Counted from the first letter of the stretch, positions 1-8,399 are shown. The stretch: DNA of 64,000 nucleotides from Novosphingobium sp. B 225 (GCF_002198665.1 NZ_MWLM01000072.1:140752-204751), one strand, 5' to 3'. Numbers and translations are program-made. Notes: generated by a model not told the origin, from the letters alone.

Positions 1-653
1 AGGGTAACATTGCGCGTCGGCTGCGCGGTGCCGAGCCCCGCTGCGCTAAGCCACGTCGGCCAGCCCTCCGGACGCATCATCGAATGCAGCAATTGGGCTT
101 CGAGCAAATCTTCCGGCGCAGCGATGGTCTCCGCCATGGCGGGCGAGCAGACCGGCACGAAGACTTCGTCAAACAGGTGATCCACGTGCAGACCGGGCCA
201 CTCGCCGGTGCCATGACGCACGACGAAATCCGCATTATCCAGTTGCAGTTCCTGGGCCTTGGAAACGGTGGCGATCTCGATATCGATATCGCTGTGTGCC
301 GCATAGAAACTCGCCAGGCGCGGCACCAGCCATTTGATGGCGAAGGTTGGCAAGACCTTCAATCGCAGCCTTTTCGGGTTGCCGGCCTCGGTCACTTCAT
401 CGAGCACGGCGTCGATCCGATCGAAGAGGTCGGACAGACTTTTCGCCAGAATCAAGCCAGCTTCGGTCAGCTCAATTTCCCGGCCCGCCTTGCGGACCAG
501 AAGCACCCCCAACATCGCCTCGAGCTGCTTGATCTGCTGGCTTACCGCGCCGGGCGTGACATGCAGGGCCTCCGCCCCGCGGCTGATACCGCCGGACCGG
601 TATACCGCATCGAACACCCTGAGCGGGCCCAGAAGATGGCGCAGTCTGTGCAT
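1..653 (-). CDS. LysR-family transcriptional regulator (GcvA-like), C-terminus outside window
   Basis: Reading the minus strand from the ATG at 653 gives about 217 codons before the window edge, so the protein is incomplete. Residues 1-60 form a winged HTH with the LysR signature (a GAVSQQIKQLE segment, then LLVRKAGREIELTEAG), followed by the start of a periplasmic-binding-like effector domain. It is divergent from the acyl-CoA operon beginning at 698, which is the usual arrangement for a LysR protein controlling its neighbour. A perfect 6-bp inverted repeat lies in the gap. The effector is unknown; an intermediate of the neighbouring pathway is the natural guess. Family assignment is secure, target assignment is inference. 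Confidence 0.9.
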   Translation of the reverse strand, partial: MHRLRHLLGPLRVFDAVYRSGGISRGAEALHVTPGAVSQQIKQLEAMLGVLLVRKAGREIELTEAGLILAKSLSDLFDRIDAVLDEVTEAGNPKRLRLKVLPTFAIKWLVPRLASFYAAHSDIDIEIATVSKAQELQLDNADFVVRHGTGEWPGLHVDHLFDEVFVPVCSPAMAETIAAPEDLLEAQLLHSMMRPEGWPTWLSAAGLGTAQPTRNVT

Positions 654-661
654 CGGCAACT

Positions 662-678
662 CTTTAGCTCAACTAAAG
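662..678. promoter_or_regulatory. Inverted repeat CTTTAG-N5-CTAAAG, candidate LysR operator
   Basis: Perfect 6-bp arms separated by 5 bp sit 9 bp upstream of the LysR start and 20 bp upstream of the divergent DUF35 start. The position fits autoregulation plus control of the divergent operon. LysR boxes are usually T-N11-A, and this site keeps that spacing class. No binding evidence exists. Confidence 0.45.
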
Positions 679-697
679 GATCATTAAAAGATATCGA

Positions 698-1138
698 ATG
701 ACATCGGCGGATTTGTCTGGGAACTGGGGCAAGAACCCAAGCTCCGGAGCGCTCCCCGTGAAACTAAGCAAACGCACCGAACCGCATTTTCGCATGACTG
801 AGAGCGGCATGCTGCTCATCGCGACCCGCACCGCCGGTCATCCCCAGTTGCAGTTTCCGCCTTTGGAGTTCGTCCATGGCGACGAGCCCGTGGAGCAGGT
901 TCCGATCGGCCCCTTCGGGCAGCTCTACACCTACACGCTGGTCCATCCCGGCAAGGACAGCGAGCCTTACGCTCTGGCCATGGTCGACTTCGAACCTGGC
1001 GTGCGCGCCTTCGGTCGCCTGATCTGCAAGGACGGCAAGGCCCCGGCCATCGACAGCACAATGCGCATCGTTCCGTCTGAACTGCCTGACGGCAGTCCGG
1101 ACTATGCCTTTGAAGCCGTATCCGGAGAAAGCGCATGA
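698..1138 (+). CDS. DUF35 OB-fold protein, thiolase partner, without zinc-ribbon cysteines
   Basis: A 146-aa protein resembling the Zn-ribbon/OB-fold (DUF35) proteins that form complexes with SCP2-type thiolases and related enzymes. The OB-fold part is recognisable (FPPLEFVHG, then GQLYTYTLVHPG, and a GLICKDG-like strand). The N-terminal rubredoxin-like ribbon that usually carries two CxxC pairs is reduced: the protein has a single cysteine. The stop overlaps the thiolase start (ATGA at 1135), which implies translational coupling and a joint role. An in-frame GTG at 758, preceded by GGAG, is an alternative start giving 126 aa. First gene of the operon running to 5036. Confidence 0.75.
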   Translation: MTSADLSGNWGKNPSSGALPVKLSKRTEPHFRMTESGMLLIATRTAGHPQLQFPPLEFVHGDEPVEQVPIGPFGQLYTYTLVHPGKDSEPYALAMVDFEPGVRAFGRLICKDGKAPAIDSTMRIVPSELPDGSPDYAFEAVSGESA

Positions 1139-2271
1139 ACGAGCCCAAGATCGTCGGCGTCGGCATCACCGACTTCGGCCGCTTTCCCGAACTGACCGAA
1201 GAAGCGCTGGCTCAGTCCGCCATTCTCGAAGCTCTGAGCGACTCCGGTCTTCACATCCGCGACATCGAAGCCTTCTACTGCGGAAATGCCATCGGCGCCT
1301 CACTGCCGGGCCAACGCGCACTGCGCGAACTGCACACGGGCGGTGGCGCCGTCTACAATATCGACAACGCCTGCTCCAGCGGCGCCACTGCCATAAATGC
1401 CGCGCTCAGCGCCCTGCGATCCGGGCAGTACGAAACGGTGCTGGTGTTCGGCATGGATCAGCTCAGCAGTCTGGGCGGCGGCCCGCTGCCGCTGAGCCGC
1501 AATGACTGGAACAACAAACGCGGCATGATCATGCCGGCGCTCTACGCCATGCGCGCCACCCGTTACATGCACGAGCACGGCATGGAGGCTGCGACGCTGG
1601 CCGACATCGCTGTGAAGAACCGCCAGCACGGCCTGCTCAATCCGATCGCCACCTTCTGCAAGGCCACCACCCGCGAAGAAGTGCTGGCCTCGCGCCAAAT
1701 CGCTGAGCCCTTGACCCTGCTGCAGTGTTGCCCGGCGGTGGTCGATGGCGCGGCCGCAGTGGTGCTCAGCACCAAGCCGTCCAAGGGCCTCGCCGCGCCG
1801 GTCAGAGTGCTCGCCTCGGTGGTTCAGTCCGGCCTGTTCGAGACCGGCCCCGAAGACATGACCGAAGCCGAAATCACCGCACGCACCGCGCGCTTGGCCT
1901 ATGAGCAGGCCGGCGTGGGCCCGCAGGACCTGAGCCTGATCGAGTGCCACGATGCCTTCACCATCAGCGAGCTGCTCTATTACGAAGCCCTGGGCCTGTG
2001 CGATCGCGGTGAAGCGCCGCAGCTGCTCGCCAGCGGTGCCACCGCGCTGGGCGGCCGCATCCCGGTCAACCCCAGTGGCGGCCTGATCGCCAAGGGTCAT
2101 CCGCCGGGCGCCACCGGCGTTGCGCAGATCGTTGAGGTTTGCGAGCATCTGCAGGGTCGCGCTGGCAAACGCCAGGTAGAGGGTGCCCGCCTTGGCCTGA
2201 CCCAAGTCACCGGCGGCGGCATCTGGGGCGTCGATCACGCCGCTTGCTCCATCCACATCCTGTCCCTGTGA
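1135..2271 (+). CDS. Thiolase-family protein (SCP2/lipid-transfer type)
   Basis: This 378-aa protein has the thiolase fold with the nucleophilic Cys80 in NACSSGATA, an ECHDAF segment and a C-terminal GHPPGATG His loop. The usual C-terminal CxGGG cysteine is replaced (TQVTGGGIWG), as often happens in SCP2-like members that work with DUF35 partners. It probably cleaves a beta-ketoacyl-CoA, or performs a retro-aldol/condensation reaction, in the pathway encoded by this operon. It overlaps the DUF35 gene by 4 bp. The substrate cannot be read from the sequence; steroid- or aromatic-side-chain CoA thioesters are typical for such pairs. Confidence 0.85.
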   Translation: MNEPKIVGVGITDFGRFPELTEEALAQSAILEALSDSGLHIRDIEAFYCGNAIGASLPGQRALRELHTGGGAVYNIDNACSSGATAINAALSALRSGQYETVLVFGMDQLSSLGGGPLPLSRNDWNNKRGMIMPALYAMRATRYMHEHGMEAATLADIAVKNRQHGLLNPIATFCKATTREEVLASRQIAEPLTLLQCCPAVVDGAAAVVLSTKPSKGLAAPVRVLASVVQSGLFETGPEDMTEAEITARTARLAYEQAGVGPQDLSLIECHDAFTISELLYYEALGLCDRGEAPQLLASGATALGGRIPVNPSGGLIAKGHPPGATGVAQIVEVCEHLQGRAGKRQVEGARLGLTQVTGGGIWGVDHAACSIHILSL

Positions 2272-2285
2272 ACCGGGAGTCCATC

Positions 2286-3065
2286 ATGACCACTGACCTT
2301 ACCGCAATCCCCGGCTCGTTGCGCGAGATGACCGCCGTCGTCACCGGCGGCGCCAAAGGTATCGGCCTGGGCATTGCCAAGGAACTGGCCCGCCAGGGTT
2401 GCCGCATTGCCCTATGGGACATGGATCAGGACGCCCTTTGCGCTGCCACCGAAGAAGTTGCCGCCCTGGGGGTCGAGGTGCAGGCGTTTCAGGTCAACGT
2501 TGCCGCGCAGGATCAGGTCGAGGCCGCCGTGGCGCAACTGCAGTCCAGCTTTGGTCGCATCGATGTTCTCGTCAACAATGCCGGTATCGGCGGCGACAGG
2601 CTGGTCACCAAGATGGACCTCGATTTCTGGAAGCGTGTCATCGACATCAACCTGACCTCGCAGTTCATCTGCAGCAAGGCCGTAATTCCGGGCATGGTCG
2701 AGCGCAATTTCGGCCGTATCATCAACATCGGCTCGCGGGCCTGGCTGGGCAATCGCGGGCAGGCCAGCTATTCGGCGTCCAAGGGCGGCGTGGTCAGCTT
2801 CACCCGGTCGCTGGCGCTGGAGTTCGCCCGCAATGGCATCACCGCCAATGCCATTGCTCCCGGTATCGTCGAAACCCCGCTGTTCGCCACCCTCAAGGAC
2901 GAGGTCGTCGACGGCCTCAAAAAGAGCGTGCCAATGCAGCGCATTGGCCAACCGGATGATATCGCCCAGGCCGTCCGCTTCTTCGCCGAGCCGGCCTCCA
3001 ATTACATCACCGGCCAACTGCTCTACGTCTGCGGTGGACGCAGCCTGAGCAGCCCCTCGGTCTGA
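2286..3065 (+). CDS. Short-chain dehydrogenase/reductase (FabG-like)
   Basis: A classical SDR of 259 aa, started at the ATG at 2286 because the N-terminus then begins at the usual distance from the TGGAKGIG dinucleotide loop. The NNAG motif and the YSASK catalytic Tyr/Lys pair are present. It lies 14 bp after the thiolase gene in the same operon. It most likely oxidises a beta-hydroxyacyl-CoA to the ketone that the thiolase then cleaves, using NAD(P)+. An upstream in-frame extension would overlap the thiolase gene and is not credible. Generic SDR annotation is certain; the substrate is inferred from context. Confidence 0.88.
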   Translation: MTTDLTAIPGSLREMTAVVTGGAKGIGLGIAKELARQGCRIALWDMDQDALCAATEEVAALGVEVQAFQVNVAAQDQVEAAVAQLQSSFGRIDVLVNNAGIGGDRLVTKMDLDFWKRVIDINLTSQFICSKAVIPGMVERNFGRIINIGSRAWLGNRGQASYSASKGGVVSFTRSLALEFARNGITANAIAPGIVETPLFATLKDEVVDGLKKSVPMQRIGQPDDIAQAVRFFAEPASNYITGQLLYVCGGRSLSSPSV

Positions 3066-3078
3066 TGGAGCTGCGGCC

Positions 3079-4218
3079 ATGCTTTCAAACGCTCTAAAAG
3101 GCATCAAGGTCGTCGATCTCACCCAGGTGGTGGCCGGCCCGGCCTGCACCCAGACGCTCGCCGACATGGGCGCCGAGGTGATCAAGATCGAAGCTCCTGG
3201 CGGCGACCTGTGCCGCGCCCTGCCGCCCTTTGTGGGCGGCGAGAGCCTGCCGTTCATGGTCATGAACCGCGACAAGCAAAGTGTTGTCCTCGACCTCAAG
3301 GACCCAGCCCAGGTTGCCCAGGCGATCGCGCTGATCGACCAGGCCGACGTTCTGGTCGAATCCTTCCGCCCCGGCGTAATGGAACGCCTCGGGCTGGGAT
3401 ATGAGACGCTGCGCGCGCGCAACCCCGGGCTGATCTACTGCTCGATCTCGGCCTATGGTCAGCAGAGCCCGGACAAAGGCCTGCCCGGTGTCGATGGCGT
3501 GATCCAGGCCGTGTCCGGGCTGATGAGCGTGAACGGCCTGCCCGACAGCGAACCGTGCAAGCTGCAGGTGCCGGTGGTCGACATGGTCACCGGATATCTG
3601 GCCAGCATTTCTGTGTTGGGGGCCCTGGCCCTGCGCCAGCGCGAAGGCGTTGGACAGCACCTCGACGTGAGCATGTACGGCAGCGCCATCAACCTGCAGC
3701 AAATGGGCCTCGCCACCTATCTGCATGACCGTGAAGTGCCTGCGCGCACCGGCAGCGCGGCACCCTATTCGACGCCCAACGAAGCCCTGCGCTGCGCCGA
3801 CGGCTGGATCATGGTGGCCGCCTATCACCCGGCCCGCTGGCAGGCCTTCTGCCGCGTTCTGGGCGTGCCGGAACTGGCCGACGATCCTCGCTTCGCGGAG
3901 GCTGGCATTCGCCTGCACAATCGCGCCGAGCTGATCACGCTGCTCGAGCAGGCGCTGATGACGCGGTCCAAACATGAATGGCTGCCGTTGTTCTACCAGG
4001 CCGACATCATCTGCGGCGCGATCAACGATTACCGTGAAGTGACTGAATCCGCCGCCTTCCAGGCTGCGGCGCTGGCTGAAACCTGCCTACACCCGAGCGC
4101 GGGCGAACTGACCCTGCCGCGCAGTCCGTTTCGTCACCCCGGGAGCATGCGCCGCCCCGCGCCGCGCCTGGGCGAAAACACCCGCGACGTGCTCGGCGCG
4201 CCGCAAGCCGCCGACTGA
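3079..4218 (+). CDS. CaiB/BaiF-family (family III) CoA transferase
   Basis: A 379-aa family III CoA transferase. The N-terminus has the diagnostic sequence GIKVVDLTQVVAGP, followed by DMGAEVIKIEAPGGD, a NRDKQSVVLDLK strand, and the GVDGVIQAVSG loop, whose Asp is the expected acyl-carrying residue. These enzymes activate a carboxylic acid by taking CoA from a donor acyl-CoA. In this operon it would load the substrate before dehydrogenation, hydration and thiolysis. It starts 13 bp after the SDR stop. Length is normal for the family and all landmarks are intact. Confidence 0.9.
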   Translation: MLSNALKGIKVVDLTQVVAGPACTQTLADMGAEVIKIEAPGGDLCRALPPFVGGESLPFMVMNRDKQSVVLDLKDPAQVAQAIALIDQADVLVESFRPGVMERLGLGYETLRARNPGLIYCSISAYGQQSPDKGLPGVDGVIQAVSGLMSVNGLPDSEPCKLQVPVVDMVTGYLASISVLGALALRQREGVGQHLDVSMYGSAINLQQMGLATYLHDREVPARTGSAAPYSTPNEALRCADGWIMVAAYHPARWQAFCRVLGVPELADDPRFAEAGIRLHNRAELITLLEQALMTRSKHEWLPLFYQADIICGAINDYREVTESAAFQAAALAETCLHPSAGELTLPRSPFRHPGSMRRPAPRLGENTRDVLGAPQAAD

Positions 4219-4250
4219 CGAACCATTCCTGCGCCCACGAGGAAACCAGC

Positions 4251-5036
4251 ATGCCCGTTACCCTACAGATCAAGGACTATGTCGCCACTGTCACGCTCGA
4301 CCGCCCGGAAGCGATGAACTCGCTCGACCCGGAATCGATCGAACAGCTCAAGGACATCTGGGCGGAAATTTCCTGCAATCCGGATATCCGCGTCGCCATC
4401 CTCACCGCTGCCGGTACGCGCGCCTTTTGCACAGGCGCCGACCTGAAAAAGACAATGCCGCCGAAGGAAAGTTTCGCCGAGCTGCACTATGGGCCGGCGG
4501 GCGCTGAATCCTTCGCATCGGTGCTTTCGAAACTGCACACCGACAAGCCGGTGATCGCTGCGATCAACGGCTATGCCTTGGGCGGCGGATTGGAACTGGC
4601 CCTGCTGTGCGATGTGCGCATCGCCTCCAGTCAGGCCATCTTCTCGCTCCCCGAAGTCTGCATCGGCAGCATTCCGGGTGCAGGCGGCACCCAGCGCCTG
4701 ATCCGCGCCGTAGGTCGATCGGATGCCATGCTGATGCTGCTTACCGGAGAACGCATCGATGCCGCCGAAGCCCTGCGCATCGGGCTGGTCAGCCGCGTGG
4801 TCGAGCCTGAGCAACTGCAAGCGAGCGCCGAGCAGCTGGCGCAGAAGATCGCCGGTAATGCACCGATGGCCGTGACTGCGGTCAAGCGCCTGGCCCAGAT
4901 CGGCATCGAGATGCCCCTGGCAGCCGGTCTGGAACTGGAGCAGCACGCGTTCGGTGTGCTGCGCGACAGCGAGGACCGCATCGAAGGCCGCAAGGCCTTT
5001 GCCGAGAAGCGTAAGCCCGAGTTCCAGGGGCGCTGA
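4251..5036 (+). CDS. Enoyl-CoA hydratase/isomerase
   Basis: This 261-aa crotonase-family protein keeps both catalytic glutamates, at the spacing of the rat mitochondrial enzyme: Glu115 (in GGGLELALLCD) and Glu135 (in LPEVCIGSIPGAGGTQRL). The oxyanion-hole segment FCTGADL is also present. It probably hydrates an enoyl-CoA, giving the hydroxyacyl-CoA for the SDR at 2286. A GAGGAAAC ribosome-binding site precedes the start. It is the last intact gene of the operon, directly followed by the remnant of an isomerase gene. Confidence 0.9.
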   Translation: MPVTLQIKDYVATVTLDRPEAMNSLDPESIEQLKDIWAEISCNPDIRVAILTAAGTRAFCTGADLKKTMPPKESFAELHYGPAGAESFASVLSKLHTDKPVIAAINGYALGGGLELALLCDVRIASSQAIFSLPEVCIGSIPGAGGTQRLIRAVGRSDAMLMLLTGERIDAAEALRIGLVSRVVEPEQLQASAEQLAQKIAGNAPMAVTAVKRLAQIGIEMPLAAGLELEQHAFGVLRDSEDRIEGRKAFAEKRKPEFQGR

Positions 5037-5040
5037 TCCG

Positions 5041-5133
5041 ATGACCCATCAATGGATTGCTGTGTCATACTCCCTCATGCGTGGCGGCACGAGCAAGGCC
5101 GTTTTTACCGTCGAGCCGACACTGGCCTCCTAG
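5041..5133 (+). pseudogene. N-terminal stump of a PrpF-family isomerase
   Basis: The 30 codons from 5041 contain SLMRGGTSKAVF, matching the conserved N-terminus of PrpF/methylaconitate-isomerase and 4-oxalomesaconate-tautomerase proteins (MRGGTSKG.F). The reading frame then hits TAG at 5131, and no PrpF-like sequence follows. Normal members are about 350-400 aa, so over 90% of the gene is missing. The stump begins 5 bp after the enoyl-CoA hydratase and was presumably the next operon gene. The break at about 5133 marks an old deletion or recombination boundary. Confidence 0.65.
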
Positions 5134-5261
5134 TGGAGCCAATGTCCGCTTCCGTGAAATTGCATCCGAACAGCTGCCGTTCCGGTTTGTCCGACATAGC
5201 GGACAATCTTGCCTGATATTGCCTTTGCAAATCTCAGGATTTCCACAGGCATCTTGCGCAT

Positions 5262-5285
5262 CTGGGGGCCATATTGGGGGCCACC
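5262..5285. repeat. Tandem TGGGGGCCAT-type repeats, possible relic of an integrase arm region
   Basis: Two TTGGGGGCC/CTGGGGGCC units lie here in an otherwise gene-free 215-bp gap (5134-5348). They resemble the GGAGCCCCCA arm-type repeats and the GCCATATTTGGGGGCC stretch upstream of the intact integrase near 49.67 kb. An earlier integrated element could have left this scar, which would also explain the truncated PrpF gene. No integrase coding sequence remains, so this is suggestive only. Confidence 0.3.
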
Positions 5286-5348
5286 GTTCCAGTGGGGCGT
5301 TAAGAACCACATACAAATCAATTGACTACGCTGATTTTTGGCTTCCCT

Positions 5349-6356
5349 TCACCGCTCCAGCGGCACTCCCATCAAACCAGAACGCCCGCGCCGCTGCCTG
5401 CGCCAGCGAGACAGGGCGCTGAGGCTGGAAAATCCGGCCTGTTCGGCAATTTCGGTCAGCGAATTTGTCTGGCTGGCCAGTTGGCGCTCGACCAGCCGGG
5501 TCCGGACACGGTCGACCAATTCGGTGAATGTGGTGCCTTCGCGGCGCAGGCGGCGGTGCACGGTGCGGCGGTCTGCGGACAGGGTTCGGGCAATGTTGTC
5601 AATCCGGCAGGTGCCGCGCGGCAGGCTCTGTTCGATCAGCGCTTCGACCCGGTCCGCCATTTTGCGGCAGCGCGGCCCGGCAACCAGGCCAAGATAGCGT
5701 TCCAGTTCGCGCGCTGCACCCGGATCTGCGCCGGCGATCGGGTGATCCAGATCGGATGATCGCAAGACCAGCGCGTCGCGGTCTGCACCGAACACCGGAG
5801 CCTGCCCGAAATGGCGCAGATATGGCAACACGGAACGCGGCCGGGCGTGGCTGCACAAGACCATTTCGGGCTGCCAGCCGGGGCCGAGCAGAGCGCGGAT
5901 CAATCGCGCAATCGAAGCCAGCGACAGCTCGATCGATTGCGGCGCGGAATTGGGCAAACCCGGCGCCAGGGTCAGGTCGAGGATCGTCACTTCGGCCCCC
6001 GCTTCAAGCCGCGGCACCACGCTTTCAGTCTGGACCCAGCCATAGTCTATCAACCAGCCCAGCGCACTGCGCAGATCACGCTGTTCCCGCATCACCAGGC
6101 CAACCGCGCCCAATGTGGCAAACCCGCGTACATCAGCCATGGCCAGGCCAAAATCCGGCATGTCTGCAGCCTGGGCGGCCCGTTCGAACAATGCGATGAC
6201 ACTGCTGGCCGGGATCCGTTGTTCGGGATCCGTCAGGCAGCCGGCGGGAAGGCGTTGTTCTGCCAGCAACGCCAGCGGATCAAGCCCCGCCGCCTGCGCT
6301 ACCGCGGCAAATCCATCGAGCACCGCAGCACGCGAAAGGGGCGAGGTTTGGGTCAT
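5349..6356 (-). CDS. AraC-family transcriptional regulator
   Basis: A 335-aa protein with an N-terminal arabinose-binding-like (OruR/ArgR-type) sensor region and a C-terminal pair of HTH motifs. The HTH region, about residues 235-325, has SADRRTVHRRLRREGTTF and then LTEIAEQAGFSSLSALSRW. It is divergent from the dioxygenase/hydrolase pair starting at 6459. Two identical 19-bp direct repeats stand immediately upstream of its start and probably are its binding sites. The extreme C-terminus (WRRQRRGRSG) is shorter and more basic than typical WFRQRFG endings. It most likely activates the neighbouring genes in response to their substrate. Confidence 0.9.
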   Translation of the reverse strand: MTQTSPLSRAAVLDGFAAVAQAAGLDPLALLAEQRLPAGCLTDPEQRIPASSVIALFERAAQAADMPDFGLAMADVRGFATLGAVGLVMREQRDLRSALGWLIDYGWVQTESVVPRLEAGAEVTILDLTLAPGLPNSAPQSIELSLASIARLIRALLGPGWQPEMVLCSHARPRSVLPYLRHFGQAPVFGADRDALVLRSSDLDHPIAGADPGAARELERYLGLVAGPRCRKMADRVEALIEQSLPRGTCRIDNIARTLSADRRTVHRRLRREGTTFTELVDRVRTRLVERQLASQTNSLTEIAEQAGFSSLSALSRWRRQRRGRSGLMGVPLER

Positions 6357-6360
6357 TTCC

Positions 6361-6400
6361 GTCCCGATATGTCAATTATCTGTCCCGATATGTCAATCAT
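6361..6400. promoter_or_regulatory. Two direct repeats GTCCCGATATGTCAAT(T/C)AT, candidate AraC operator
   Basis: The 19-bp units at 6361-6379 and 6382-6400 differ at one base and are exactly 21 bp apart, two helical turns, so both lie on the same DNA face. AraC-family activators commonly bind tandem direct repeats of this length. The repeats lie 5 bp upstream of the araC-like start and 58 bp upstream of the dioxygenase start. Confidence 0.65.
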
Positions 6401-6458
6401 CCCTTCCAATACCGCCTATCATCGCGAATCGAAAAAGACGGCAAGTGGGAGACAATCG

Positions 6459-7364
6459 ATGGCCGAACTGCTGCAAACGCGCGATTTTCGTCAGTTTCGG
6501 GTGGTGCCCCGGACACCGGTAATCGGCGGCTGGATCGAGGGCTGCAACCTGGCCGAACTGGACGAGGCCGGATTGGCCGACCTGCGCGAGGCGCTGTGGC
6601 AGTATGGTGTGCTGTTCGGCCGCCGCCAGCACCTGTCGTTCGATGCCATGAAGCGTGTCGCCTATGGGTTTGGCGAGCATCTGGAGGAGCACACCTTTGC
6701 CCCGACCAAGGCGGACGAGGGGCACCCCGAAGTGGTGGTGATCGAGCGTCTGCCTTCAACCAGCGCCAAATCGACCACCGACCTGTGGCATCACGACGTC
6801 ACCTCGCGCAAGCATCCCAACATCATGTCGTTGCTTCAGGCAGAGCAAGTGCCGTTCGGCGCGGATACGATGTGGGCCAGCATGACCTCTGCCTATGAAC
6901 GCATGCCGCACGCGCTCAAGCTGCTGTTCGAGAACGTCGAGATGGAGCACGATTCGCTCTACCTGGCCTTGCGGCACGGGTTCGGAACCCCCGAAATGGT
7001 CGCGCGGATCGTGCAATCGGGCGAAAAGGCTACTCACCCAGCGGTGGTGCGCCACCATGCCACGGGGCGGCCCTGTCTGTTCGTGGGCAATGCCTATATC
7101 AAGCGCATCAAGGGGTTCGAAACCGATATCAGCGAAGCACTGATCAAGATCGCCAACGATTATTCCAAGGTTCCCGAACTGCAGGTGCGGCATGAATGGG
7201 AACCGGGTGACGTGGCGCTGTGGGACAATGTCGGCACGTCGCACTATGGTGTATCGGCCGATATCGGCGATCAGCTGCGGCGGTTGCACCGGGTCGCGGC
7301 CTGGTCTGAAAACATGAAGCCGGAACCCTATGTAGCAGGGCCTCAGCTGTCGGCTGCGGCCTGA
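6459..7364 (+). CDS. TauD/TfdA-family Fe(II)/2-oxoglutarate dioxygenase
   Basis: A 301-aa dioxygenase starting at 6459 after GGGAG. The HxD pair is His111-x-Asp113 (LWHHDVT). The distal histidine is probably His262 (GTSHYG), and the 2-oxoglutarate-binding arginine probably Arg278 (RLHR). Such enzymes hydroxylate next to a heteroatom and release sulfite, an aldehyde or a phenol from sulfonates, ethers or carboxylates. It is followed after only 7 bp by an alpha/beta hydrolase and is divergent from an AraC regulator. The open frame extends far upstream, but that part crosses the regulator gene and is not coding. Substrate unknown. Confidence 0.88.
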   Translation: MAELLQTRDFRQFRVVPRTPVIGGWIEGCNLAELDEAGLADLREALWQYGVLFGRRQHLSFDAMKRVAYGFGEHLEEHTFAPTKADEGHPEVVVIERLPSTSAKSTTDLWHHDVTSRKHPNIMSLLQAEQVPFGADTMWASMTSAYERMPHALKLLFENVEMEHDSLYLALRHGFGTPEMVARIVQSGEKATHPAVVRHHATGRPCLFVGNAYIKRIKGFETDISEALIKIANDYSKVPELQVRHEWEPGDVALWDNVGTSHYGVSADIGDQLRRLHRVAAWSENMKPEPYVAGPQLSAAA

Positions 7365-7371
7365 ACCGGTG

Positions 7372-8358
7372 ATGGCCAGCCCCTTCGACGATCCCGCCGC
7401 CTTTACCCACCATACGGTTACGCTGGACGGGCTGACGGTTCACTATGTCGAGCAGGGTAGCGGGCCATTGGTGATCCTGCTGCACGGGTTTCCCTATACC
7501 TGGTTCGAATGGCGCCACCAGATCGCCGCGCTGGCCGGGGCCGGCTACCGCGTGGTCGCCCCCGATATCCGCGGCTTTGGTGAAAGCGGCAAGCCGCAGG
7601 ACACCGCGCAGTACACCATGTTGCACAGCGCCGGTGACGTGGTCGGCCTGCTTGGCGCGCTGGGTGAAACGCGGGCCGTGCTGGTTGGACACGATCTGGG
7701 GGCCTGGATCGCCGCCGCGGCGGCCCGGCTTCGTCCGGACCTGTTCCGGGCCTTGGCTCTGCTTTCAACCCCGGTTGGCCCGCGTGAGGCGGAGCGGCCA
7801 AGCATTCAGTGGCAGCGCCTGGAACAACAGCTGGGCGGGCGCCTGCACCACCACTATTTCCAGGAACCCGGGGTGGCCGAAGCCCTGCTGGATCCCGATA
7901 TCGCCTCATCGCTGCGCGGGATCTATTTCGCCATCTCGGGTGAGGCCGAAGGCGCGGCGCGGTGGCGCCCGATAACCCGGAGCGGTGAAACCATCCGCGA
8001 TACCTTGCCCGATAGCGGGCGCTTGCCAAAGCTGCTGTCGGGACCAGCCTTTGCCGAATATGTCCGTCAATATGGCAAGGCGGGCTTCGCCGCGCCGCTG
8101 GCCCACTATCGCTGCCGCGACCTGACCTGGGAATTGACCGCCGCCTGGGCCGGCCAGATGGTGCTGCAGCCAAGCCTGTTCCTGGGCGGCGCAGCAGATC
8201 CGGCCCTACCCTTGATGCAAGCGACCTATGACACGCTGGAAGCCACCTACCCCAACCTCACCCACAAAACCCTGCTCCCCGGCATCGGCCACGGCGCGCC
8301 CGAAGAAGCCCCCGAAACAGTAAACACCACACTGATCGCCTGGCTCAACACGCTTTGA
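7372..8358 (+). CDS. Alpha/beta hydrolase (epoxide hydrolase/dehalogenase-like)
   Basis: The 328-aa protein has the oxyanion motif HGFP (residues 38-41), the nucleophile elbow VGHDLGAW with Asp108, and a C-terminal GIGHGAPEEAPE histidine loop. Asp as nucleophile and HGFP point to the epoxide hydrolase/haloalkane or haloacetate dehalogenase branch rather than serine esterases. A GTG directly before the ATG at 7372 is an alternative start. It is coupled to the dioxygenase gene upstream and should act on the product of that enzyme or on a related compound. A GC-rich hairpin follows the stop. Confidence 0.85.
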   Translation: MASPFDDPAAFTHHTVTLDGLTVHYVEQGSGPLVILLHGFPYTWFEWRHQIAALAGAGYRVVAPDIRGFGESGKPQDTAQYTMLHSAGDVVGLLGALGETRAVLVGHDLGAWIAAAAARLRPDLFRALALLSTPVGPREAERPSIQWQRLEQQLGGRLHHHYFQEPGVAEALLDPDIASSLRGIYFAISGEAEGAARWRPITRSGETIRDTLPDSGRLPKLLSGPAFAEYVRQYGKAGFAAPLAHYRCRDLTWELTAAWAGQMVLQPSLFLGGAADPALPLMQATYDTLEATYPNLTHKTLLPGIGHGAPEEAPETVNTTLIAWLNTL

Positions 8359-8390
8359 CCACCCCGACGGGGTGGCCAGCTGCCTGATTT
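8359..8390 (+). terminator. Hairpin CCACCCC-GAC-GGGGTGG, likely terminator of the dioxygenase/hydrolase operon
   Basis: A perfect 7-bp GC stem with a 3-nt loop (8359-8375) begins at the base after the hydrolase stop. A run of five Ts follows about 12 nt later. The T tract is set back, so termination may be imperfect. Confidence 0.55.
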
Positions 8391-8399
8391 TTCTGAAAG

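Noticed and set aside
5811..6458. Long in-frame extension of the dioxygenase upstream of 6459
   Set aside because: It runs antisense through the AraC gene, has no dioxygenase-family sequence, and the start at 6459 has a ribosome-binding site and family-typical length.
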